Position numbers and translations under genes: made by a program. Shown here one piece after another: positions 35,301-46,200 of a stretch of DNA of 64,000 nt. Each line of letters opens with the position of its first letter. Position 1 is the stretch's first letter. Source of the stretch: Pestalotiopsis fici W106-1 (Eukaryota > Ascomycota > Sordariomycetes > Amphisphaeriales > Sporocadaceae); contig NW_006917093.1 of assembly GCF_000516985.1 (NCBI RefSeq), positions 1,178,001 to 1,242,000 of the forward strand, given 5' to 3'. Below the pieces are notes generated by a model that was not told where the DNA came from, ran no database searches, and worked only from the letters and a program-made list of their open reading frames with translations.

Positions 35301-35566
35301 TGCCATCGTCCTCGTCACCGGCGGTTGTCGAGTTTCCCGTTCCTGTTGGTGGTGATGAACCATCGAGAGCCGCGCGGCAATTCATTAGAAACGGTGGCCC
35401 AGTGAGCTTCTCCGGTTTCATCTGTGCGGGTGGATATCAATCTGCAAAAATGGTGCTTCACGAGTTTGCGAGCTTGCTGGAGGGGATTGGCAAGTGGAAG
35501 GCAAAGCGTTATTGTTACATACTCAAAATCATGAGCGACACTTTGCTTGATATTGATGACAGGTAA
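32375..35566 (+). CDS. C2H2 zinc-finger + fungal-specific TF-domain regulator
   Basis: Eight exons: 32375-32444, 32500-32554, 32615-33102, 33157-33797, 33861-33989, 34070-34120, 34196-34359 and 34432-35566, about 910 residues. Exons 1-3 encode two fingers, C-TF-C-RRTFQKTEHLVRH-QRS-H and C-SK-C-GRQYSRKDVLLRH-LRL-H, each split by an intron. A Q/S-rich linker follows. Then comes the fungal_trans-like domain, with LPLCLLGLATLDSRA-type sequence, ISATLLLATWSM and GLWKAWARVESVKRLVSVL. Family members are nuclear activators. The least certain junction is intron 33103-33156. It removes an in-frame TAA at about 33147-33149, using donor GTATTC. A GC-AG intron starting at 33121 is an alternative. If neither is spliced, the gene is interrupted. 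Confidence 0.78.
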
Positions 35567-35844
35567 CCTTTCCCTAGCCTTGTGGACTCTGGAGTGGAGT
35601 AGCATACACTCAACACAAGTTTTGGCCTGAATAGCTGTCACAATGGCGAGCGATTAATTCCATACGGACATGTGATTAACATGTGGTTCATGTGCGAGGT
35701 TCGTTAAGAGATTCGTTCCATTGTCCATACCCAATGATACACTCGGCCATTAATTATCCGGTGTTTCCTACATAATTCCTGTTCTGGAACCGGATTATTT
35801 GAACCTACGTTTCTGACAAGAGCCATGCCAACAACCACCTATTC

Positions 35845-37736
35845 TCATTTGGCCGCGTGAATTGCTGTGCTTTGTGCACTAAGATCAACAGAATGGTAAT
35901 AATCGGCGGCCGCTCTGCTCTTGGCCTTGTCCTCAGCTACACGAGCAAGCAGTTGCTTCACGACTGGATTTGTCGAGAAGCGGTCCTTGAGAAGTGAAGT
36001 TCGAGTCAGCACTAGTTGGTTACACAAGAAAGGACAGCTTGAACAATACGAGAAATCTTACCGGGAGCTTGCTCCAGACCTTGGGATCTGTGGCTTGTGA
36101 TTGCATAACGCCGCAAAGCTTGCGCGCGTACTCTGTAAAGAGAAATGTTCGAGACGACTCGACCATTATAGTCATTTGATCTGCAATCATGATAAGTAGG
36201 GAACGTGAGATATGGGAAAGGGTAGAAGAGGTGGAAAGGGGAGGGGCGAGGGAGGATGTATGTATACTCCAATGGGGGCTCTCAGAATTCAGCAACTCAC
36301 TTTCTAGTATTCTGCGAGGTTCATTGACTTGAAGCTTTACCTCGGTCACATACTCGTCGCTAAAGCCCCCGTGCGGCGTGTGGCCACCTTCGTAGCTGCA
36401 GCCACCCGGCAGAAAGTCATCGGATCGACCCAGTCCATTACCATAGATGCATGCCAACAATTCAGATGCACTATTTCGATGGAAGTAGGGGAGGCGGAAT
36501 GAGTTGCTTGCCACATCCCATCGCGGACCGAACCACAAGTAATCGGCTAGAGGTACGTGTGGATCAACAGACTTGGCCGTCAGCACGGTGTTGACGCTTG
36601 GGTCTGTATGGTCGACTGTGGCAGAGTTCTGCGCTACAAATTTGGTCAAGTCGTACTTTGAGGTGGCGACGTGGTTAGTATGTTGGAATCATGTATTATG
36701 ACACCCAAAATTGTGGGGGAATCTAGACCTACTTTGTATGGAACGCAGTTCCCATGCCAAGCTACAACATCAAATGGGCTATGGTCTTGTTCAATGGCGT
36801 AGTGCTTGCCAGTATTCTTGACAACAATGCTAAACGACCGGTGGAGGTCCTCATCAATGTGTGCCGTCGGGTACAAGAAGTCGCGCGGGTTGGCCAGCCC
36901 GTAACCCCCCAGGGGTCCGAGGTCGGGCAGCTCCCAGACGGAGCCCCAGACCTCGGCAATATGACCGCGGGCGGCCGTGACGCCGGGGCCGAGGGCGACC
37001 CTGAAGCGAACGCCGCGCTGGATGACGCATATCTCGCCCGGCTGCAGGAAGAGATTGCCCATTTCCGTCTGTACATCGATATTGCCGAGCTGGGGCGTCA
37101 CCAGAAAGTCGCCGTCCGTGTTGCAGTACGCCTTGCCGTCCATGGACGCGTTGATCATGTAGACGTACAGGGCGATGCCCTGCTTCAAGTTGGGATCTCC
37201 GCTGCCACATAGCGTGTGCAGCCCATTGGTAAAGTCAATGGTTTCGTCTTCGGAGGGAAGTGGAAAAGGGGACCATTCTGTTTGCTGCGGCAACGGCTCT
37301 ACAGCTGGATTGAGGGAAAGAAAACAGTTTTCAATGTGAGATTTGGTGTCGAGTTTCTCGTAACCGTCTTTGCATTGCAACGTTAGTCATTTGAAGCGGA
37401 GAAAATCTAGGACAAGAACAACTTACTATGAGCGGCTGATGGCCGAGCTCTGTACATGTATGTACTAGAGTTGACCGAGCGTGGCGCCACGAAACTAGAC
37501 GATGTGATGCCTTCGGTGTAGAGGCCAAAGCCGCGATCCTGTGGATTATTCTGTGCTACTGGCAGTGTGCCGGGGATCACCTCGGACTGGTGTCTGTTGC
37601 CCCAGCCAGGTTGATAGTCGTACGGATCATTCTCCCTGGTCGGTTTTGATCTTTGAAGATCGGTGTAGTGGAATACCTTTCGAGGATCTGTTTCCGGCAC
37701 ACGTGGTTTTACTACAACTCCATTGGAAGGAGACAT
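35845..37736 (-). CDS. Homogentisate 1,2-dioxygenase family protein
   Basis: Five exons: 37427-37736, 36733-37367, 36301-36655, 36062-36180 and 35845-35985, total 519 residues. The ATG at 37736 (MSPSNGVVV) was taken because the longer frame starts with TTG. Family landmarks in order are GWGNRHQSEVIPGTLP, FVAPRS, FTNGLHTLCGSGD, YNTDGDFL-like YCNTDGDFLVTP, LQPGEICVIQRGVRF, LPDLGPLGGYGLANPRDFL, VAWHGNCVPYKYDL, and the active-site His in VDHTDPS (H331). The iron ligands are H374 and E380 (FHRNSASE) and H410 (TPHGG). HGD opens the ring of homogentisate in tyrosine/phenylalanine breakdown. Typical enzymes are about 440-460 residues. This one is longer and has no maleylacetoacetate isomerase or fumarylacetoacetase next to it, so it may be a paralogue acting on another hydroquinone-type acid (inference). 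Confidence 0.88.
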
Positions 37737-38656
37737 GCTGGGACTTTGGGACTGATTTTCAAGATTGCAGCTTGTGTAAGAAGTATGGGATCGATGATTT
37801 AATAATTGCTGCTCAAATTGAACAAGGTTGAGCTGATATATACTGAACAACTAGGGGGCGGATATGGAGAAATGCTATTTGCCGGTCCACATGATTTGCA
37901 TGTAGAATCAGGGGTGACGAAAAGTGAAAGCTTTGCGTGCGTAATACAGACTATGACAGAACTTACTTATGACACCATTACTGCATCAAAACAACGTATG
38001 TCAAACATAATATATAGACTGTAATGTGTTCAATTGTCATCCTGTCCCACATCCCCTTGTATGGAGTAGTGGGACGCTACGGACGCTACCGCATGTTCCG
38101 GACGTTGGAGATGTGAATGTGTACGGGGTTGGCTCCCCACTTCTCCACCTAATGTAGAAGTGACATTCTCGTTACTTAATTGAACTGAACATCCCAAGTG
38201 TGGAAGAAAATCAAGTGCCTTTCATGAATGGTTCATTATAGCGGCCAATATCTCTTGTACAGAAGCCTCTTAAACATATGCGAACATGGCTAATGTAGGC
38301 TAGTGGCTGCAGGGGGCCATCTTTCTCGGATTCTGTTTGATCAACTTTTTGCTTGTTTTTGATCGTCTAGTGGACTAAAGACAGGCTTACATAATAATCA
38401 AGGACGAAATCAATACATATTAAAAGCAATGCTCATATTCCAAACTATATAGTAATTAAAACAAAAATAGAAGCGCCTCCATAATGCATTTTGATCTGAT
38501 TCCGAGTCCCACTTGTTGTTAATCAGTGAACTCTCAAATGATGGTCATCTCTATAACTAGTGCCGTCTTTGATCAAACATTAGCACAAACCAGTGGCCTG
38601 AACCTAGGAGGTACACCATTTTACTTTGTTACAGAGCCCCTTTTATTGGAGCTCCT
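37737..38656. other. Intergenic, 920 bp
   Basis: Promoter side of the HGD-family gene and 3' side of the chitinase gene, both on the minus strand. The sequence is AT-rich with no ORF of note and no repeat recognised. Confidence 0.5.
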
Positions 38657-41600
38657 CTATGCATGACATACACCCGTCACGCTCTGCAGCTTGCTCATTC
38701 TTGATTCGACACGTTCGCCCAGCTTGGCAATATCAGCGACGTCCATGCCGCGGCGGATGGTGGCCGCCTTGGCAACAATGGCCACGTCGGCGAGCGCGAG
38801 CGGTGCCAGGATCAAATCCACAATGGCGAGGGGGGCATTGTCCTTGTCGTCGACAATGGTGTAAATGTCAAAGGCGGCGTTGCCGACGGTGCCCAGGATG
38901 GCAATGACGGCGGCAACGTCGGCGGCGCCGGCCACGGCGCTGGCCACCTCGCCCACAATGGGGATGAAGAGCAGCAGGGCGCTGATAAAGGCCAGGATGA
39001 TGGCCTTGCGCTCGGCCTCCTCGATCTTGTCGGCCGTCTTGATCACCTCCTGCATGGACTCGACGCCCGAGGCAATCATGAGAATGGGCAGACTGATGGC
39101 GTCAATGAGCTCGTACGGATCGCCCAGGTAGGTGAGCACCTTAAGCTGGGTGAGGATGCTGTCAATCTGATCGGGCAGGTCGCTCGCGGCATCCAGACCA
39201 GACTGAACCGTGTCCTTGGGGTTGGTCACGTCGTCCTCGGTATAGCCCTGTGGCACGGGCACGTTGAACTCGTAGCCCTGGTTCCAGCACTCGGCGCCGT
39301 CGCCCTCCTTGTGCGACGTGCCCTCACACGAGTCGACATCAGTGTAGCGGCCCATGCCAATTTTGGCCTGGGGAATGCCGGTGGCATTAAGCAGGTCCTC
39401 GTAAAAGGCGGCAGATTTGTCCTCCGTCAGGTGCCACCAGATGCTCTGGTGGGTTCCGTAACCGCGCTCCGATAGATCCGGTGGGCAGGGCTCGCTCTTG
39501 TTCTCCCAATGGACGATGAGAGTCTTCTGCTCGATGGTGTGGAGTCCTTGGAGGATGCTGACCACGTTGTAGCAGTTCTCGTTGCCAAAGCAGTAGTTGC
39601 AGTCGTCGCAGAAGGAGCAGCATGTGCTCATCTCCATGATGTTGCAGGTGAAGTAGTCATTTCCATTGTCCATCATGAAGTCGTGGACCTGCGACGATGC
39701 ACTGTCGGCCACAGCCTCTGCGTACGTGTCGAACTTGTCGTCATAGTCGCCGTTAACCATGTCGGTGAAATCGGACAGCTTGTCGTTGAACAGGTTCTTG
39801 AGCGACTCGATCGTGTACTGCGCCACACACCAGGACGGCCAGCTATTAATAGTGTCGTCGTCCAGGTCATCAAAGTCAAAGGGCCCGTCTGTGCACGGCG
39901 TCCATTCATCGACGTTTGCATATTCGTCGTATACCACGCATTCGTCGTCGTCGTCATACTCGCCACTTTCGCAAGTACCATCTGGATCGCCGTCGTCGCT
40001 GGTAAACTCCATCAAGTCCACAGCCCAGTCGACCGTACCTCTGAAGTTGTAACTGTTCCATAGTTGCGTCCGGCTGGTTTTGACGTCTTGGCTCATGTAG
40101 GCGACCCATTCCGTGTCATTATAGACCAAGTAGTCGGTATCTGTTTCTTCATCGTACCAAGAATCCACATTGGTCGAGTTGGAGTAGATGATGTTCTTGA
40201 TCTCGGCGTTGGCAATGTAACCAGCAGTCACAGTACACATACCCTCGGCCGCCATGGAGCTATTATCCGAGTTGGCCAGGTAGAAACACTCTGGTCCGGT
40301 GCAACCAGCTTCAGCCATTTTGAACGATCTTCCGTAGCTGGAAACACCAACGGTAATCAGATAAGACGGAACACCAGCCTTGGTTATCATGGATAGGGCA
40401 TAGTAAGTCTCGGTGAGGTTGACATGACTGCGCAGACAGTTACCGGTTTCACAACCGTCTTGACTCCACGAGTTGAGATAGTCCCATTGACCTGTCGCAA
40501 TACTGTATTAGCGGACCGTGATTCTAGCCCATGGGATACCAACGGCGGTTATGCAAAGTGGTGTCTTACCGTGAAGATCATAGGTCATGTAAACCACATA
40601 GTCGCATTCCAGGGCCGACTTGTAAATCTCAAAGTTCTTCAAGTACCAGTAGGACGCGGGTGCAGCCATGGAAATTGTCTTATCAGTGTCAAGACCCAAA
40701 TATCCACGAACTATACTGATGAACTGGAAATAGTAATAGCCGTCAGTGTCCTCACCAGCCGGGATGCCCGGAATGTCAGTAGCCTGTACATTTGTGAGCG
40801 ATTATTTGCAAGAATGGGTGAATGGGGGACGTACACCAGGATATTCCCAATCAAAGTCTACACCGTCAATGTCTTCATCCTCAAGGAAGGTTATGATGTT
40901 CTTTGCAAAAGTCTTGCGGTTATCAGGGCTGATTGCCGTGCGCATCTTGTCATATGTGGATGCATCGGTGGAATAACCCCAGCCTCCAATCGACACAATT
41001 CGCTTTACCGGCAAGGCCTTGAAATCCTCCCACTGGTTATATGTATCGTTGATGACGACTTCAAAATCATCCGAGATGGTGGCAAATGCCCAGTGAATGT
41101 GCGTGTACTGGGTAGTGTCGATGGAAGCAGCCCGCATGTTGAGACATTCACGGTCCCAGTTCCATGTCTCGTAGTAACCAACGTAGATCTTGTCGGTAAA
41201 GTTGTGGGAGTTGTTCACAATGTCCGTTCCACAGTTGGAAATACAACCGTTCTCGTCCGAAGGAGCCGTTCCCGGGTTACCAGACGGACCGGTAGTGTTT
41301 GTACAGTACTGTGGAGTGATTCCGCACTGACCCCAGATATCGCAGCAGGCATTGAGCGGGCAGGGGTTGAGATCGGCCAGGGCCGTTCCGTCGGTAGGCA
41401 TCTCAGTTCCGGGCACAGTAGGGCCACACTCGGCGTTGGCAACGGCATTGGGCAGCGGAGGGTCTCCTTCGCTGAGACAAATCTTGGCATCGGCAAGCAA
41501 GTCACCGCATCCGTTCCATCCCCAAGTAGTGCCGTTGTTGAACTCCTCGATCTCGGTGATGGTCAGGCCCACTGCCGCGCCAATGTCAGAGCAAGTGTCT

Positions 41601-43288
41601 CCAGTGTTTACCACATACTAAGAAGCAAAGTATCAGTAAAACCAGTCCATACAGTATTGAAAAGGTTTGCAATCGTTACATACGGTGTAGCAGGTACCAT
41701 TGTCGTACATTTGGGGCGTATAGTCGGGCAGGTCGCCCTCAGAGCAGCAGACATGTTGGCCCGGCGACAATGGGTCATCGCAGAGACCATCGTTGTAGGA
41801 TTCAAAGTCGTCCAAAGAAACTCCGCACTCTGCGGTCAACGAAGTGCAGGTGTCGCCAGAATAGATCTGAGTCGTGTCACATTCATCGCGCTTCCATTGA
41901 TAGCGCAGGGGGTTTCGCGCCGTGATCACATGGTCGCGCTTTTCCGAGCTCGAAACGCCCACACAGTAAGCCTCATCGGCCCAGAAGCTGTAATTTGATT
42001 AGCAGAAGTCCACTATTGCAAATTCACTCCTATTGACTCACTTTTCGCAATCTCCAATGGCAGGATTCCACTCGTCTAAATAGAGGCGGCCCAGGTCAGC
42101 AATCATTTCGATGAAAACAGCATGGTGTTACCAGTAGGGGCGAGACTTACACAACTCATCGGTCGTTATACCATTATCGTTGGCAAAATCCCAACAGCCC
42201 TGGCCGGACGTCGGGATGGCATATGCATTACATGTGCTGACGATGCCAGTTTGTGTTGGACCCGGTGGCGTGACAGCTGCAGCGGTGCTGGTGCCTGTAG
42301 ACTCGGATGTCGACGCAGTAGATAGGAGCGTTCCTGACGATGTTTCTGCGTCGGAACTCAGTCCAGTGGAAGTCGAGGTTCCGAGATCGGCTGTGCCCGA
42401 TGATCCCGTTGCAGAAGACGTCAGAGACGCAGTGATGGTTCCACTAGTCGTGGCAGTAGAGTTGGGATGGATGACTGTAATGTTGGACAGAGTCACGGCA
42501 GGGTGCGTGTACTCGTAGATGGTCGTGTTGGCGATTTGGCTGGTCTCTGCCGACGTCAAGGACGAGGCATTGAGGCAGAGGCCATTGCTCCAGGACTGCA
42601 CCGAGGACTGCACCCAGCTCAGGTCGGCAGCGTTGTTGATGGCAACGCCGAATGTGTGCTTTGAGCTTCCCTCGGATACACATCGCTGCGCAAACATGAT
42701 CTCGGGGGTTACCGTGTCCGTGTTGTTGACCATGTCAATGAGCTCGGCCAGAACGGCAGTGGTCGACCCTCCGTTGTCAATGGCGGCACCCACAAACACT
42801 CCAACGATTGAGCCCGTAGAGTACGAAAAGACCTGAGAGAGATCACAGCTGGCGCTCAAGTAGCTGGACACCTGTGCAAGAGCATTCGCCGTGGCGTATG
42901 TAAAATAAGAACCATTGCCAGACGAAGCTACATCCAAGGAGACATCGATGCTACTGGCGCCTGCGACACATAGATCCGAGTCGGCATCAGTGTCGCGGTC
43001 AACCAGGCGGCGAGAGACGCTGGGGACCTCATCAGGGAGAGTGCAGGCTCGGATCTTGACAGTCGTGGAAGGATCGTCAAGGGGATTGTGTAGAGCAAAG
43101 TCGAGCAGCATGTGCTTGTCGCAAGCTTCGACGCGCTTGACATTGGTGTAGACTGACCATGCACCTCCTGCGGCTGTATCACAGGTGACAGGGCATGGAT
43201 CCCGGGTAGAGTAGCTCTTGGGGACATCACCCGCCAAGGCAGAACCCGCGAGCAAGGTGAGGAATAAGTTGCGAAGTACAGGTTTCAT
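38657..43288 (-). CDS. LysM - hevein - GH18 chitinase, killer-toxin-like subgroup
   Basis: Six exons: 42151-43288, 42042-42075, 41684-41987, 40835-41617, 40570-40783 and 38657-40491, total 1435 residues. The ATG at 43288 gives a clean signal peptide (MKPVLRNLFLTLLAGSALA). An in-frame ATG at 43321 would add 11 residues. After an N-terminal globular region and an S/T-rich linker come three Cys-rich LysM-type modules (from about 352, 391-480 and 493-545). Next are a hevein-type chitin-binding motif (CPLNACCDIWGQCG, about 578-591) and the GH18 domain from about 634, with catalytic DGVDFDWEY at about 743-751. The C-terminal half is Asp- and Cys-rich and ends in hydrophobic helices (from about 1320). 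This layout is that of subgroup C/III fungal chitinases related to the alpha/beta subunit of yeast killer toxins. These are secreted and thought to open the cell wall of competitors, or to act in the fungus's own wall turnover. Confidence 0.9.
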
Positions 43289-44168
43289 GCCGGTGCAAAG
43301 ACCGGCGCCCGTGGGAGACATGGTGAAATGAAAGGCACAAGGTGTGTCTGCTGACCTTGGTAGCCAAGAATGGGCAGTGAGTGAATGACTGAGTTGGACG
43401 GAATGACAAGAAATGTAGAGTCTTCACAGGTATTATATTCAGTTTCGTACATTCCATCGTTCCGCGTTATGTTGTGGTCCTCTACCTACATGACAATTTC
43501 CCATGCTAGGTCCCTCTCAGTCATCCGATCATAGGAGCCGGCCGGCCAGGCCACATGGATGTTGGAGATGGTTCTGGGCTCCTGTATGGCTTCGGTCCGA
43601 AAGTGACAAGGGATAGACAACACTATAGAATTGGCCCCCAAATTCAGGGCATCGGATATGTGCTAAACTATTTGTAAAAGTGGTGCGACAGGATCATAAT
43701 TCCTACTTTAGACGGGCCCACTCAGTCGGTATCAGATCATACACAAACTCTGGCATGAGAAATCGACTCCCAGCCTGGCAAACCGAGGTCTATGTTTTGC
43801 GAGAGCTGTGGATTAAATTTTACACTGCATACAGACTATTGATTTTTCCAGGTTTGATCTGGGCAACTTTAGTCTGGCCATGTACTGGTATAATCCACCA
43901 CAACTGTTTGTAAGGATCTGGCCCTAGGCCTCCGTTATGTCTAGATGAATCCTTGACCCTTGTGTTTATTATTACGACCCGCATCGGAGCCGGAGAGAAC
44001 TTTGAGTTTTCACTCATTACTATAACCTGGTCTCTCTCTGGTCATTCTTAAATTCAAAATTTCTCTATCTACGCTTTCACATCTTACTTCAGATATTTTC
44101 TGCTGTTTGTTTGCAAATATTCCCTGTTGCACCTGATCGACACCTGCGGTCGTTTCCCCTTGGTTACC
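43289..44168. promoter_or_regulatory. Divergent promoter region, chitinase / small secreted protein
   Basis: 880 bp separate the two start codons. The spacing and head-to-head layout suggest shared control. I could not assign specific regulatory motifs by eye, and the short ORFs inside carry no domain. Confidence 0.45.
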
Positions 44169-45111
44169 ATGAGGGCATTCGGTTTCTTCAGTTATGGCTT
44201 CGGCCTCACGCTTGTCAACCTGCTTGGATACCAGATCTCCAGCGCTGCGGCAGATTCAACCAAGATTCACACAATCGAAACGTATTTGAAATCTTTCTTG
44301 CTTCTTTACCTTGACGGGGCTCTCGTGTGCTAATACAACTCATCTCAGCGTCGATCTGTACCTTGCCTACTTGAGTGATGAAGAGCTCGTGTCCAATGGC
44401 GCTGCGGATACCTATACTATCGCTCCTGACTGCGTAGGCGTAGCCGGCAGATGCTCGTTCAAAGAGCTCATGATGTATATGGCTCAAGGCTCGGCAACCA
44501 GAGAATGGGTGTCTGCGCCCAAGGATCTCACTGCCGCGCAGGTCCTGTCTACATCGCTGGATGAGCTTTCCAATGACGTGGGAGCTGGCATGCTGAAATT
44601 CACGAAGACATACAGGGGAAAGACCACGACATCGATAAGGACAGCCTTCAAGATGGTGGATTGCGGAAAGGTTTTACCGGGAAGCACTAAATACAACGAA
44701 GTGCTGGAGGGACTAGGGAAAGTTGTACAAAAGCTCAACAACTTTGGTGTGCTCACCCCGAGCCAGCAGCAGGTGGTGGACAAGTTCAAGTCTGCTTCAA
44801 ACGCGAGTTGGCAACTTCGCATTGCAGACAACGACTCTTACCGCAATAAAGCCATGGCCGAGGAATGGGGACTGACGGAGGAACAAGTATCCAAAGAATT
44901 CACCATTGACGGTCTGGATGGAACTTACAGGAAGTACGACGCGGAGAAAGCAGCTGCAGCCGCGACGAATGAGGAGAGAACGGTCACAGTCACGCAAGCC
45001 GTACAAGCGTCTGATGACTGGGCGGACACAGATTTGCAGGCAAGCAAACACATGGGCATGATCAAGTCCTCTTCGGAGATGTTGTCTAGCGTGACATGCG
45101 TACTTCGGTAG
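44169..45111 (+). CDS. Small secreted protein, function unknown, paired with the chitinase
   Basis: Two exons: 44169-44281 and 44349-45111, total 291 residues. The intron has donor GTATTT, branch site GTGCTAAT and acceptor ATCTCAG. The N-terminus has a hydrophobic signal sequence (GFGLTLVNLLGYQISSAAA). The mature part has few cysteines (DCVGVAGRC, MVDCG, and one near the end). It is mostly helical by composition, with charged and Ala-rich segments such as YDAEKAAAAATNEERT. I do not recognise a family. Its only strong clue is position: it starts head-to-head with the killer-toxin-like chitinase. It could be a secreted partner or cargo of that enzyme, or just a neighbour. No enzymatic motif is visible, and I make no functional claim. 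Confidence 0.72.
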
Positions 45112-46200
45112 TGATGGAGGACTTCATACTACATTTCAGAGAAGCAGAGTGGGAATGTCGGGCGGGTGCTTATGTACCTACCTACGTAGGCACAAGGGTT
45201 TGGACCAGGGGATGTTAGATGCTGAGGTAGATTACCATGATCGTTCATGTATGCTAGTGGTACTTTTCTTAGACATCAGTAATTGGGAGACGCATTTTGG
45301 GACTAGTCAATACATGTCTAGAGTTCGAGTAGACTGCCATACCATGTTTCCGTCATCAGTCTCTTGCAACACAGCAGATAGAACAGTGGTGTTGCCCCGT
45401 GTGGTTTTCTGAACTCGCAAGTCTTGTGGTTGGTTGCTCCTTTCGGGAATCGTCGTCCATATCACGCAAGTCCCATCCATTCCCGGTGCCAATCACCTCG
45501 GCGGCAAGGCTTATATTTCTCAAAGACCCCACAAGCACCTGAAGATTGGCAGGGTTTGCAGTCGTCGGGAGGGAGGAAGAACCTAAGGGAGGAAGAAAAA
45601 AAAAAGGTGACCCCTGGCGCCCTGCAAGGACCCGGCTCGGCGTGCGGCACAGCACTTAGTTAAGGTAGTAGTAGTGGGAAAGGTCCACTTGCAAATACCC
45701 ACATTTCACGCTTTTTTAGGCGCATGTAGGATCGGGTTGGTACATGTATAATCAAACAGGTACACATTTGCCTGCCAGGTGACTAGACTTCCCACAAACA
45801 AGGGTCCATCTAAGAAAAGAGAACCACAAAGGGCACAAATAAATCCCTAGTGGGTATGTCATACCTGGATCTCCTCGCTGGACAATCCAGTCCTGAATAG
45901 TCGCGGAAATCAAAGCTTTTTGGGAAGTGGATCGATGGGCTGCGGTAGACAGACGAGACGGGCACAGACTGTGATGAATCCATGCTGCTGCGAGCGGCTG
46001 TCAAATTGAGGCATCCAGTGCGGGTCATGCTAGCCGCTCAACCCAGAGAGCACATGCATCCTGTCCTCGGCCGTTCGCAAATTCCGTCTCTACTACCTAC
46101 ATGTTCCTGCCTTCAGGTACGCACACGAGCAGACACGGAAACTCTCACTTCACGCCAGGAAAAATCCATTACTCAGCAATACGAATCACCACTCGACATC
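45112..46200. other. Intergenic, 1.1 kb
   Basis: Lies between the secreted-protein gene and the ankyrin gene. It contains an A-rich run of about 12 bases near 45595-45606. Overlapping short ORFs around 45310-45660 have no motif. It includes the promoter of the ankyrin gene. Confidence 0.5.

Noticed and set aside
36754..37212. 152-codon plus-strand ORF
   Set aside because: Antisense to the HGD-family exon 2, where the minus strand has clear family motifs.
40424..41998. 524-codon plus-strand ORF
   Set aside because: Antisense to the chitinase exons, whose minus-strand frames carry LysM and GH18 motifs and fit splice sites. The ORF has no domain and starts without context.
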